Assembly (NCBI GenBank): GCA_024642805.1
Contig: JAHEAK010000145.1
Span: 1 to 9,894, forward strand
DNA from: Kofleriaceae bacterium
GTDB taxonomy: Bacteria > Myxococcota_A > Polyangia > Haliangiales > Haliangiaceae
Direction: 5' to 3'
DNA: 9,894 nucleotides
The notes beneath the pieces were generated by a model. It had not been told where the DNA came from, did no database searches, and was given only the letters and a program-made list of their open reading frames with translations. Below, in pieces: positions 1-7,007 of this stretch; the stretch's first letter is position 1; each line of letters begins with the position of its first letter. A program made the translations under genes and the position numbers.

Positions 1-440
1 GGCGAGATGTTGCGATGCACGATCTCGAGGCACTCGCCGTTCTCGGGGTTCTCGGCGTGATGAGCGTAATTGAGTGCTTTGCAGCACTCGAGCATGATGT
101 AGATGGCATGCGCGGTCTCGGGCCGCTTGCCGCGCTCCTTGAGTCGATCTAGAAGCGCTTTCAGATTGCAGCCGTCGACAAACTCCATCACCAGGAAGTA
201 GCTGGCGTCAGTTTTGCCGATGTCGAAGACCTGCACGATGTTGGCGTGCTGCAGGAAGAGTGAGACCTTGGCCTCATCGAGGAACATCGAGACGAACTTG
301 TCGTTCTTGACAAAGCTCGGCAGGATGCGTTTGATCGCTACCGACTTCTTGAAGCCCTGGATCGACTCGGCCACACCACGGAAGACCTCGGCCATTCCGC
401 CTGCATCAAGTCGGTCTGTGATGGTGTAACGATCGCCCAT
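1..440 (-). CDS. Ser/Thr protein kinase, N-terminal part (cut by window edge); possible pseudokinase
   Basis: The 146 visible codons encode the N-lobe and start of the C-lobe of a eukaryotic-like (Hanks-type) kinase. The glycine-rich loop is LDAGGMAEVF (residues 11-20), in which the first loop glycine is Asp and the third is Ala. The ATP-anchoring lysine is K37 in VAIK, the helix-C glutamate is probably E56 in FLDEAKVS, and the hinge is LVMEFVDG. The catalytic loop reads VHRNISP, so the usual catalytic Asp of HRD is Asn144 (codon AAC at 11-9). That predicts weak or no phosphotransfer, although some kinases tolerate such changes. The rest of the C-lobe (DFG, APE) and any sensor domain lie outside the window. 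The start is the ATG giving MGDRYTI, where family similarity begins; in-frame ATG 458 and GTG 485 are alternatives, and no start has a well-placed ribosome site. dksA-like lies upstream on the same strand, but a promoter candidate sits between them. Confidence 0.92.
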   Translation of the reverse strand, partial: MGDRYTITDRLDAGGMAEVFRGVAESIQGFKKSVAIKRILPSFVKNDKFVSMFLDEAKVSLFLQHANIVQVFDIGKTDASYFLVMEFVDGCNLKALLDRLKERGKRPETAHAIYIMLECCKALNYAHHAENPENGECLEIVHRNIS

Positions 441-496
441 GAGTGCGCTGAGAAGCATTCGCGAAGCGGCACGAAAGCCCTCCACGTCGGGAATAG

Positions 497-525
497 ACTA
501 TATCAATCTGCTAAATGAGTAGCAA
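497..525 (-). promoter_or_regulatory. Candidate sigma-70 promoter for the kinase gene
   Basis: On the minus strand, TTGCTA (525-520) is followed after exactly 17 bases by TATAGT (502-497), which matches 4/6 and 5/6 of the housekeeping consensus. The stretch is AT-rich in an otherwise GC-rich window. Transcription would begin near 490, leaving about 30-50 bases of leader before ATG 458 or 440 and making GTG 485 unlikely as the start. This suggests the kinase can be transcribed independently of the upstream dksA-like gene. Confidence 0.45.
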
Positions 526-549
526 AAATCGGCCGTTGAAAGAGCGTGC

Positions 550-903
550 CTAAGCGCCCTCTAGCTCTTCCTGACACTCGATGCACAGGGTCGCCATGGG
601 CCGAACCCGCAAGCGTGCAAAGCTGATTTCCTCTTCGCATTCCTCACATTGATCCAGGACGCCCTGGTCGAGGCGCCGCAAGGACTTATTGATTTGGTCG
701 ACGAGGAAGTTGTCGCGATCGGCAAGGACCAACTCGGTTCCGTAGTGGACTTCCGCGGAAGCTTCGTCGATTGAATCCCCTCCAATTCGACTCTTGTCGC
801 GATCCCGTGAAAAGGCCGAGGTCGCTTTCGAGGAGCCCAGGATTCTGGCCCTTGAGGCTTCAAGGGTGGCTCTAAGTTCAGCAGTTTGCGAATCCGTGAG
901 CAA
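550..903 (-). CDS. DksA/TraR-family C4 zinc-finger transcription regulator
   Basis: A 117-residue protein. DksA/TraR proteins enter the RNA polymerase secondary channel with a coiled-coil tip and alter initiation, often together with ppGpp. The N-terminal half is helical and charged. Residues 43-48 read DSIDEA, which fits the DxxDxA tip motif needed for DksA activity. A second helix follows (about 60-82), then a four-cysteine zinc finger: C86 and C89 in CEEC, C107 and C110 in CIEC, separated by the family-typical segment ending in ARLRVRPMATL. The protein is shorter than E. coli DksA (151 aa), lacking much of the N-terminal extension, and resembles the short DksA-like proteins of delta-proteobacterial lineages. 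The start is TTG 903: an in-frame stop lies about 36 bases upstream and no ATG or GTG is available. A GAGG lies only one base before the TTG, so the start is not secure. It precedes the kinase by 109 bases. Confidence 0.88.
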   Translation of the reverse strand: MLTDSQTAELRATLEASRARILGSSKATSAFSRDRDKSRIGGDSIDEASAEVHYGTELVLADRDNFLVDQINKSLRRLDQGVLDQCEECEEEISFARLRVRPMATLCIECQEELEGA

Positions 904-910
904 GCCTCGC

Positions 911-940
911 AGTCTAGAGGAGGCACCGCGCCTACGTCAA
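911..940 (-). promoter_or_regulatory. Candidate sigma-70 promoter for the dksA-like gene
   Basis: On the minus strand, TTGACG (940-935) and TAGACT (916-911) are separated by 18 bases. Transcription would start about seven bases on, at or just before the TTG codon at 903, giving an essentially leaderless message. Either translation is leaderless, or this box pair is coincidental, or the true start codon lies further in. The -35 box is a near-perfect match; the -10 box matches 4/6. Confidence 0.35.
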
Positions 941-980
941 ACTCGGCGAGGTCGGCAAAGGTGGGCCCCGCTCCAGCACG

Positions 981-1013
981 GGTGCAATCCCCGGCGCCGT
1001 CTCAGGTGCAATC
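981..1013. repeat. Direct repeat of GGTGCAATC in the divergent intergenic region
   Basis: The 9-mer GGTGCAATC occurs at 981-989 and 1005-1013, a 24-base period. It lies in the 234-base region between the divergent dksA-like and HEAT-repeat genes. Paired sites of this kind can be regulator half-sites; no known operator is recognised. The rest of the region holds a loose inverted pair (GTACGA 1017-1022, TCGTAC 1045-1050) and no clear plus-strand promoter. Confidence 0.3.
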
Positions 1014-1137
1014 TCAGTACGATGAAATAGACCAAGTGTCAGTTTCGTACGTCGATGGGTAACCACAGTGCGATACTGCGCAACAGAGCCCAGTGTCGCG
1101 CCTCCTAGTCTTTAGAGTGCCTACCCGAGAATCCCCC

Positions 1138-3450
1138 ATGACATCTGTCGGTAAGTGGAAGATAGCAACCTACATTCTTGCTGCGACCACCGCAGCTGCC
1201 CTCTACAGCGGCAGGGCTCATAAGGCCAGCGCCTCGGTGAGCGCCTCGGTCAAGGACGCCGCCTACCAGAGCCGCATGGCCTCGCTGGGCCGCTTGCGGA
1301 TCCCCGCCTCGGTGGCAGGGGTCGACGAGCAACAGCTCCTGCGCGACCTGGCTGCGGCCACCGCCATCCAGAAGATCAATCTCATCTGCGAGCGCCTCGG
1401 TATCTTCGGGACCGACGCAGCCCTCGAACCTCTCAAGGCCGTCATCGTTCGGCAGCCGATGGCCATGAGCGCAGCCATTCTCGCCATGGGCGGTATTGGC
1501 AGCGACAAGGCCACTGACATGCTCATCAGCATGGTTGGCGCCGGCGACCAGACTCGCTCCTACTGGGCCGTCAAGGGCCTGGCCAAGAGTCGCAACCCGC
1601 GGGCCGAAGCGCAGATCGTCGACTGGGCCAAGAGTGGCAATCGCCAGATTCGGCTCACGGCGATCGAGTCGCTCGGGCAACTCGCCGACGATGAGGCCTT
1701 CGATCTTCTGCAAGAGCTGGCCAGCAAGGGCGACACCGAAATCCTCTATCGCGTCGTGAGCGCTGCCAGCGAGCTTGGCACCCCCGAGGCGGTGCTGATG
1801 GTGCAGGACATCGCCGATCGCGGGAATCGCCAGCTGCGCATCGCCGCTCTGCGCGCACTGCCGAGCGATTTGACCGACCCGCAAAAAGAGTGGTTGATGG
1901 ACATGCTCGCGACCTCGGATCAGCAGTCGGCCTCCATCGCCGCTGAAGTCCTTGGGCGCTCGGGCGCCACCGATGCGTTGCCACTCTTGCTCGACGCCGC
2001 ACGTACAGGTGCACCGCAGCTCAAGACCGGTGCGGTGCGCGCGCTGGCACAAATTGGCGGTGACGAGGCTCTTGCAGCCATCGAGGAACTCTTCGTCGGA
2101 GCGGGGCAGTACACCGCCTACGACATCGGTCAGGCACTCTTGCAAGCAGGTGGCGAGAAGGGCCAGGCCATCCTCCTAAAAACTCTCAAGGCTGGGCATC
2201 CAATGGCATCGCAGTTGATTCCGCTCTTGGCGGACCTGGCTGGACCAGAGGTCGACGCGCTGCGCATCGATATTGCTCGCAACGGTTCAGCGCGCGAGAA
2301 GCAAGCCATCCTCAGCCAACTCGATGGCTCCGACAACGAGGAGGTTCTCGAACTCACCATGGATCTGGCCGCTAACGGTCCACAGACCACCCGCTACGGA
2401 GCCATGGACATGCTGGCCAGCAGCTCCTCGCCTCGCGCCCGGCAGCTCATCATTGAACTGGCATCCAAGGGCGGGCCCGCGTCGATGGACGCACTGCGCT
2501 TGCTCGGTGATCGTGCCGGCTCGGATCCAGAAGTGGAGGCCGTACTGATCGAAGCCCTGCACTCAGGAAACAACCAGCGGGCACAGACCGCCAGCTGGGC
2601 ACTTGCCAGCGCGGGCACTCCAGGCGCTGCCGATGCCCTGCTGGAAGCAGCGCAATCTGGCAATCGCCGCACTGCTCAAAACGCGATCAACTCGCTCGGT
2701 CAGCTTGGCGGTACGCCCGAAGTAGCCAGCGCGCTGCAAAACCTGGCGCAGAACTCCGATGATCCACAGACCAAGTCCTCGGCGATGTACCAGCTGGTAT
2801 CGCTTGGGACGCCAGAAGCCACCGAGATGGTGCTCGGCGCCCTTCGCAAAGGCGAGCCGGAGGTCGACAACCTCTTGTCGACACTGCTGATGAACGCCGG
2901 CTCCGAGAGCGAGGACATCGTCGCGCTGGCCGCCAAAAGCGAGCTGCCAAGCACCAGGGCCGCGCTTGCCAACGCCTTGGCCAGCCAGGGAAGCGACAAA
3001 TCCCAGGCCATGCTCGATACCCTCAGCCGCGACGAAGACTTCAACGTCAAGAGCTCGGCCATTTACGCCATGGCCAACATCGGCAGCACCGAGTCGGTCG
3101 ATCGATTGCTCGACATTGCCAAGAACGGCGATGCGCAGTTGCGCGGAGTCGCCCTCTCGGTGGTTGGCAACACTGGCGATCCTCGCGCGTCGGCTCTGAT
3201 TGCCGAGGCAATAAGCTCAGGCGACGCGGGGCTGGCACAGAATGCCATGTACGCCGCGTACAACGCTGGTCCCGAAGTGGATGCCGCGCTTCTCAAGGTC
3301 GCCCGTGACAGCTCGGCAGACGCCTATCTGCGACAGCAGGCGCTCAACGCCCTCAACAGTCGCGGCTCCGACATGGACGATGACGAGTTCAAGCGCCTTC
3401 AGGAGGAGACCGGCGCGGGCAATTACTACGGCAACTACAACGGTTATTGA
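1138..3450 (+). CDS. Exported HEAT-repeat (PBS-lyase-type) protein
   Basis: A 770-residue protein. The N-terminus (about residues 1-32) has lysines (GKWK), a hydrophobic stretch (IATYILAATTAAALYSG) and small residues near HKASA, as expected for a signal peptide or anchor; there is no lipobox. Almost all the rest is tandem alpha-helical repeats of roughly 30-35 residues, with units such as SGNRQIRLTAIESLGQL, RGNRQLRIAALRAL and NGDAQLRGVALSVVG. The repeating theme is G-(N/D)-x-x-x-R-x-x-A-(I/L)-x-x-L-(G/A) followed by a second helix with EAxxxLLxLA. About 20 units fit the length. Such solenoids bind proteins and have no catalytic residues. The C-terminus ends in an acidic stretch (DMDDDE) and a Tyr/Gly/Asn tail (YYGNYNGY). 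ATG 1138 is chosen because the signal sequence begins there; in-frame GTG 1093 and 1117 would add 15 or 7 residues. It is convergent with clpX, and its partner is unknown. Confidence 0.88.
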   Translation: MTSVGKWKIATYILAATTAAALYSGRAHKASASVSASVKDAAYQSRMASLGRLRIPASVAGVDEQQLLRDLAAATAIQKINLICERLGIFGTDAALEPLKAVIVRQPMAMSAAILAMGGIGSDKATDMLISMVGAGDQTRSYWAVKGLAKSRNPRAEAQIVDWAKSGNRQIRLTAIESLGQLADDEAFDLLQELASKGDTEILYRVVSAASELGTPEAVLMVQDIADRGNRQLRIAALRALPSDLTDPQKEWLMDMLATSDQQSASIAAEVLGRSGATDALPLLLDAARTGAPQLKTGAVRALAQIGGDEALAAIEELFVGAGQYTAYDIGQALLQAGGEKGQAILLKTLKAGHPMASQLIPLLADLAGPEVDALRIDIARNGSAREKQAILSQLDGSDNEEVLELTMDLAANGPQTTRYGAMDMLASSSSPRARQLIIELASKGGPASMDALRLLGDRAGSDPEVEAVLIEALHSGNNQRAQTASWALASAGTPGAADALLEAAQSGNRRTAQNAINSLGQLGGTPEVASALQNLAQNSDDPQTKSSAMYQLVSLGTPEATEMVLGALRKGEPEVDNLLSTLLMNAGSESEDIVALAAKSELPSTRAALANALASQGSDKSQAMLDTLSRDEDFNVKSSAIYAMANIGSTESVDRLLDIAKNGDAQLRGVALSVVGNTGDPRASALIAEAISSGDAGLAQNAMYAAYNAGPEVDAALLKVARDSSADAYLRQQALNALNSRGSDMDDDEFKRLQEETGAGNYYGNYNGY

Positions 3451-3469
3451 GACGGGGCTAGCGAGACGT

Positions 3470-3488
3470 GGCCGCTTAGAAAGCGGCC
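3470..3488. terminator. Perfect 8-bp hairpin between convergent genes, possible bidirectional terminator
   Basis: GGCCGCTT (3470-3477), loop AGA, AAGCGGCC (3481-3488) form a perfect inverted repeat 19 bases after the stop of the HEAT-repeat gene and just beyond the clpX stop on the other strand. The position suits a shared terminator. No T-run follows on either strand, so classical intrinsic termination is not assured; it may instead act as a transcript 3'-end stabiliser or with Rho. Confidence 0.6.
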
Positions 3489-3490
3489 GC

Positions 3491-4699
<1,209 letters not shown>

Positions 4700-4764
4700 T
4701 CCTTCTCATTGTGACATGGCCCCCCCGTGAGGAACAGGCGCAAAGTTGGCAAGCTTGGGATAGT

Positions 4765-4780
4765 CAGCTGCGCACAGCTG
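4765..4780. repeat. Paired CAGCTG palindromes in the clpX/regulator intergenic region
   Basis: CAGCTG occurs at 4765-4770 and 4775-4780 with a four-base gap. Each copy is its own reverse complement, so the block can also be read as a 16-base imperfect dyad. It lies upstream of clpX and of the regulator start. The function is unknown; it could be a regulator site or chance in GC-rich DNA. Confidence 0.3.
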
Positions 4781-4816
4781 CACGACATTTGCGTGGCCGC
4801 AGCCCTTGACGCGCCA

Positions 4817-4829
4817 TGTCAATTTGACA
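4817..4829. promoter_or_regulatory. Perfect palindrome TGTCAATTTGACA, candidate operator
   Basis: TGTCAA-T-TTGACA is a perfect inverted repeat of 6-bp arms about a single base, and another TTGAC lies at 4806-4810. It sits in the 141-base divergent region between clpX and the OmpR-type regulator, ending 12 bases before the regulator's GTG, where a bound protein would block transcription or ribosome access. TTGACA is also a -35 consensus, on either strand, but I find no convincing -10 at the right distance. Confidence 0.4.
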
Positions 4830-4840
4830 AGCTAGGGGCC

Positions 4841-5524
4841 GTGAGGGTGGTCGTGCTGTGCGCCAGTCCGGATTCAGTTCACGATGACCCAGGGTCAGCG
4901 GCAACTGTCCTGGAAGATCTTGGGTGTCGGGTGACGCTTGCTCGCTTTGACCTCGGCGATCTCGATACCGCACACATCGAAGCGACGCCCCCAACCATCG
5001 TGATTTTCGATGCAGGGGACGAAGTGGCGTTGGCAAAGAGATCTCGGAAGGCGGTCTCGACCTTCGAGCCCCTCTTGGATGTGCCGACCCTGCTCGTCAC
5101 CACCGTTCCCAAATTGTCGGCGATCGACTTCTCAATGGGCTTCAGTGACTTCGTGCTCAGCCCGCTGGTTCCAGCCGAGCTCTACGCGCGCATGCGCCAG
5201 CTCGATTGGCGAAGTGCGGCCTTCGGCTCGGATGAGGTCATCAAGCTTGGCGAACTGGTTATTGATCTGGCTGGTCACGAGGTGCACCTGGCCGGGCGTT
5301 GCATCGATTTCACGCATCAGGAGTTCGAGCTCCTGCGCTTCCTCGCTCAAAACCGCGGTCGGGTGTACAGCCGTGAGCAGCTGCTGCAGAAGGTCTGGGG
5401 CTACGCCTATGGCGGCGGCACTCGCACCGTAGACATTCATGTTCGAAGGGTTCGCGCCAAGCTAGGCACGACCAGCGGCGGGCTCATCGTCACGGTTCGC
5501 AACGTCGGCTACAAGATGCGCTAG
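4841..5524 (+). CDS. OmpR/PhoB-type winged-helix regulator with degenerate receiver domain
   Basis: A 227-residue protein with the usual two-domain length. The receiver domain (about 1-118) begins VRVVVLCASPD and keeps the phospho-acceptor position, D57 in TIVIFDAG, and the switch threonine, T87 in LLVTT. The acidic pair that binds Mg2+ after strand 1 is replaced by C-A-S, and the conserved lysine is serine (S107 in DFVLSPL, normally KP). Phosphorylation by a histidine kinase is therefore doubtful. The C-terminal domain (about 130-227) is a canonical DNA-binding winged helix, with FTHQEFELLRFLAQNRGRV, SREQLLQKVWG, the recognition helix RTVDIHVRRVRAKL, and VRNVGYKMR at the end. GTG 4841 follows AGGGG and starts exactly at strand 1. 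In-frame GTG 4847 has better spacing, and GTG 4727 would add 38 residues with no family match. No histidine kinase is nearby. It may regulate itself or clpX through the palindrome upstream. Confidence 0.9.
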   Translation: MRVVVLCASPDSVHDDPGSAATVLEDLGCRVTLARFDLGDLDTAHIEATPPTIVIFDAGDEVALAKRSRKAVSTFEPLLDVPTLLVTTVPKLSAIDFSMGFSDFVLSPLVPAELYARMRQLDWRSAAFGSDEVIKLGELVIDLAGHEVHLAGRCIDFTHQEFELLRFLAQNRGRVYSREQLLQKVWGYAYGGGTRTVDIHVRRVRAKLGTTSGGLIVTVRNVGYKMR

Positions 5525-5558
5525 TCGCTGCCTGGCCTGCGCGGCTGACGCCCACTTG

Positions 5559-6920
5559 CTAGCCGAGGAAGATGTTGGCCACTTCGAAGTAGATGATGAG
5601 GCTCGAAACGTCGACGATCGAGGCGATGAAGGGCGTCGAACTCACGGCCGGATCGATACCCAGACGCTGGAGGAGCATGGGGATGCCACTGCCAAGCAAT
5701 GCGCCGAGTGTCACGACCGTTACCAGCGCGAATGCGATGGTGAGCGCGAGCCCAGCGATACGAGTGGCGGGTCGCGCGAGGATCGCGCTTACGCCGATGA
5801 GGGCCAAGGTCAAGCCCAGGAGCAAGCCGACCATCGTTTCCCTGGCCAAGACCTTCTTGGCGTCGCTCAGCTGCAAGCGGCCCATGGCCAACGCGCGAAT
5901 GATGAGGGACGCGCTTTGGGTGCCCGAGTTGCCACCGGAGGATGCAATGAGCGGAATGAACCAGCTCAGCATGATCGCGTTTTTGTGCATGCGCGTGAAG
6001 TGCTCGAGCACATAGGGAGTGAGCTGAACCGCTAGAAACAAAATGACCAGCCAGGGCAGGCGGGCCTTGATGAGTTCGATGAAGGGCGTGCTTATGTACG
6101 CGCCCTCGAGTGGGTCGACGGCACCGAGTCGCTGCATGTCCTCGGTTGCTTCTTCTTCGACGATGTCGATGGCGTCGTCGATGGTGATGATGCCGACCAA
6201 GTGATGGTGGTGGTCGACGACCGGCAAGGCCAGAAGATCGTATTTCGCGATCAGGCGCGCGACTTCTTCCTGATCATCTTCGGCCTTGGTGGTGATGATG
6301 TTGGGATTCATGATCTCGGCAAGCGTGCTGCCCTTGGGCGCCGTTACCAGATCGCGCAGCGAGATGACGCCGAGCAGCGTGCCGTTGGGATCGACGGCGT
6401 AGGCTTGATAGATGGTCTCCATCTCTTGAGCAATGACGCGAATCTCCTCAATGGCACCTTCCGCCGTGGTCTCTGCTCGCAGGGCCACGTAGTCGGTGGT
6501 CATGAGCGAACCAGCCGAGTCATCCTGATAGGCCAAGAGTTGGCGGATGTCGCGAGACTCCTCCTCGTCCATGTGGGCGAGCAGCTGATTGCGGAGTTCG
6601 GGTTGCAGCTCGGCGAGCATGTCCACGCGATCATCTGCCGCCATCACATCGGTGATCGCAGTGGCCGCGGAGATGCTCTCGGAAGCGAGGTTCTCGAAGA
6701 GCTCCGTTCGCCGGTCCTGCTCGCAGTTCTCGAGGATGTCAGCGCCGAGCTCCGGTGGCAGTACCGTAAAGAGTTTTTGGCTCAGCTCCGGGCTAAGGGC
6801 CTGCGCTAGGTCGGCTAGGTCGGCGGCGTGCAGCTCGTTGGCCAGGTCGAGCATTTGCTCTGGATCTGTTTCCAGCGAGTCGACGACTTCTGGCAACAAG
6901 AGACGAGTGGTGCTCTCCAT
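5559..6920 (-). CDS. mgtE: MgtE-family magnesium channel
   Basis: A 453-residue protein, the standard MgtE length. MgtE is an inner-membrane homodimeric Mg2+ channel gated by cytosolic Mg2+. The N-terminal superhelical domain covers about residues 5-130, with repeats such as LHAADLADLAQAL and ELFENL. Two CBS domains follow (about 137-200 and 202-262), then five membrane helices from about 288, including WLVILFLAVQLTPYVL, LSWFIPLIASSGGNSGTQ, TMVGLLLGLTLALIGVSAI, LALTIAFALVTVVTLGALLG and the last segment IASIVDVSSLIIYFEVANIFL. That last helix carries the pore-type aspartate (D437), and GGNSGTQS is the family's signature turn. A natural HHHH (237-240) lies in the second CBS domain. ATG 6920 is chosen because AAAGGA precedes it by six bases; an in-frame ATG at 6977 would add 19 unrelated residues. 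It is convergent with the OmpR-type gene (34-base gap, no hairpin seen) and divergent to the phosphatase gene. Confidence 0.95.
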   Translation of the reverse strand: MESTTRLLLPEVVDSLETDPEQMLDLANELHAADLADLAQALSPELSQKLFTVLPPELGADILENCEQDRRTELFENLASESISAATAITDVMAADDRVDMLAELQPELRNQLLAHMDEEESRDIRQLLAYQDDSAGSLMTTDYVALRAETTAEGAIEEIRVIAQEMETIYQAYAVDPNGTLLGVISLRDLVTAPKGSTLAEIMNPNIITTKAEDDQEEVARLIAKYDLLALPVVDHHHHLVGIITIDDAIDIVEEEATEDMQRLGAVDPLEGAYISTPFIELIKARLPWLVILFLAVQLTPYVLEHFTRMHKNAIMLSWFIPLIASSGGNSGTQSASLIIRALAMGRLQLSDAKKVLARETMVGLLLGLTLALIGVSAILARPATRIAGLALTIAFALVTVVTLGALLGSGIPMLLQRLGIDPAVSSTPFIASIVDVSSLIIYFEVANIFLG

Positions 6921-7007
6921 CTGGTATCCTTTCGGCGTGAATCCTACACCTAGCGCTCTGGCCGGCTCCATGAACATAGCGTTTAACCAGACCGCGAGGA
7001 AAGCCGC

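Noticed and set aside
561..926. 121-codon frame overlapping the dksA-like gene on the same strand
   Set aside because: It is a different reading frame without the zinc-finger cysteine pattern; the DksA frame has full motif support.
794..1030. 78-codon plus-strand frame spanning the dksA-like start and intergenic region
   Set aside because: Arg-rich, no recognisable motif, no credible ribosome site, and it overlaps a supported gene.
1105..2145. 346-codon open frame antisense to the HEAT-repeat gene
   Set aside because: It lies wholly within a gene with clear repeat structure on the plus strand, and its translation shows no family signal.
4727..4840. 38-codon N-terminal extension of the OmpR-type regulator from GTG 4727
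   Set aside because: The extension precedes strand 1 of the receiver, has no similarity to the family and would contain the palindrome; the start at 4841 gives the normal length.
6201..6212. HHHH run in MgtE as a sign of an engineered His tag
   Set aside because: It lies inside the second CBS domain in a loop of variable sequence and the surrounding codons are natural.
6921..7007. Possible magnesium riboswitch upstream of mgtE
   Set aside because: Only 87 bases separate mgtE from the divergent phosphatase gene, too short for a known Mg2+ riboswitch, and no strong pairing or terminator is visible.
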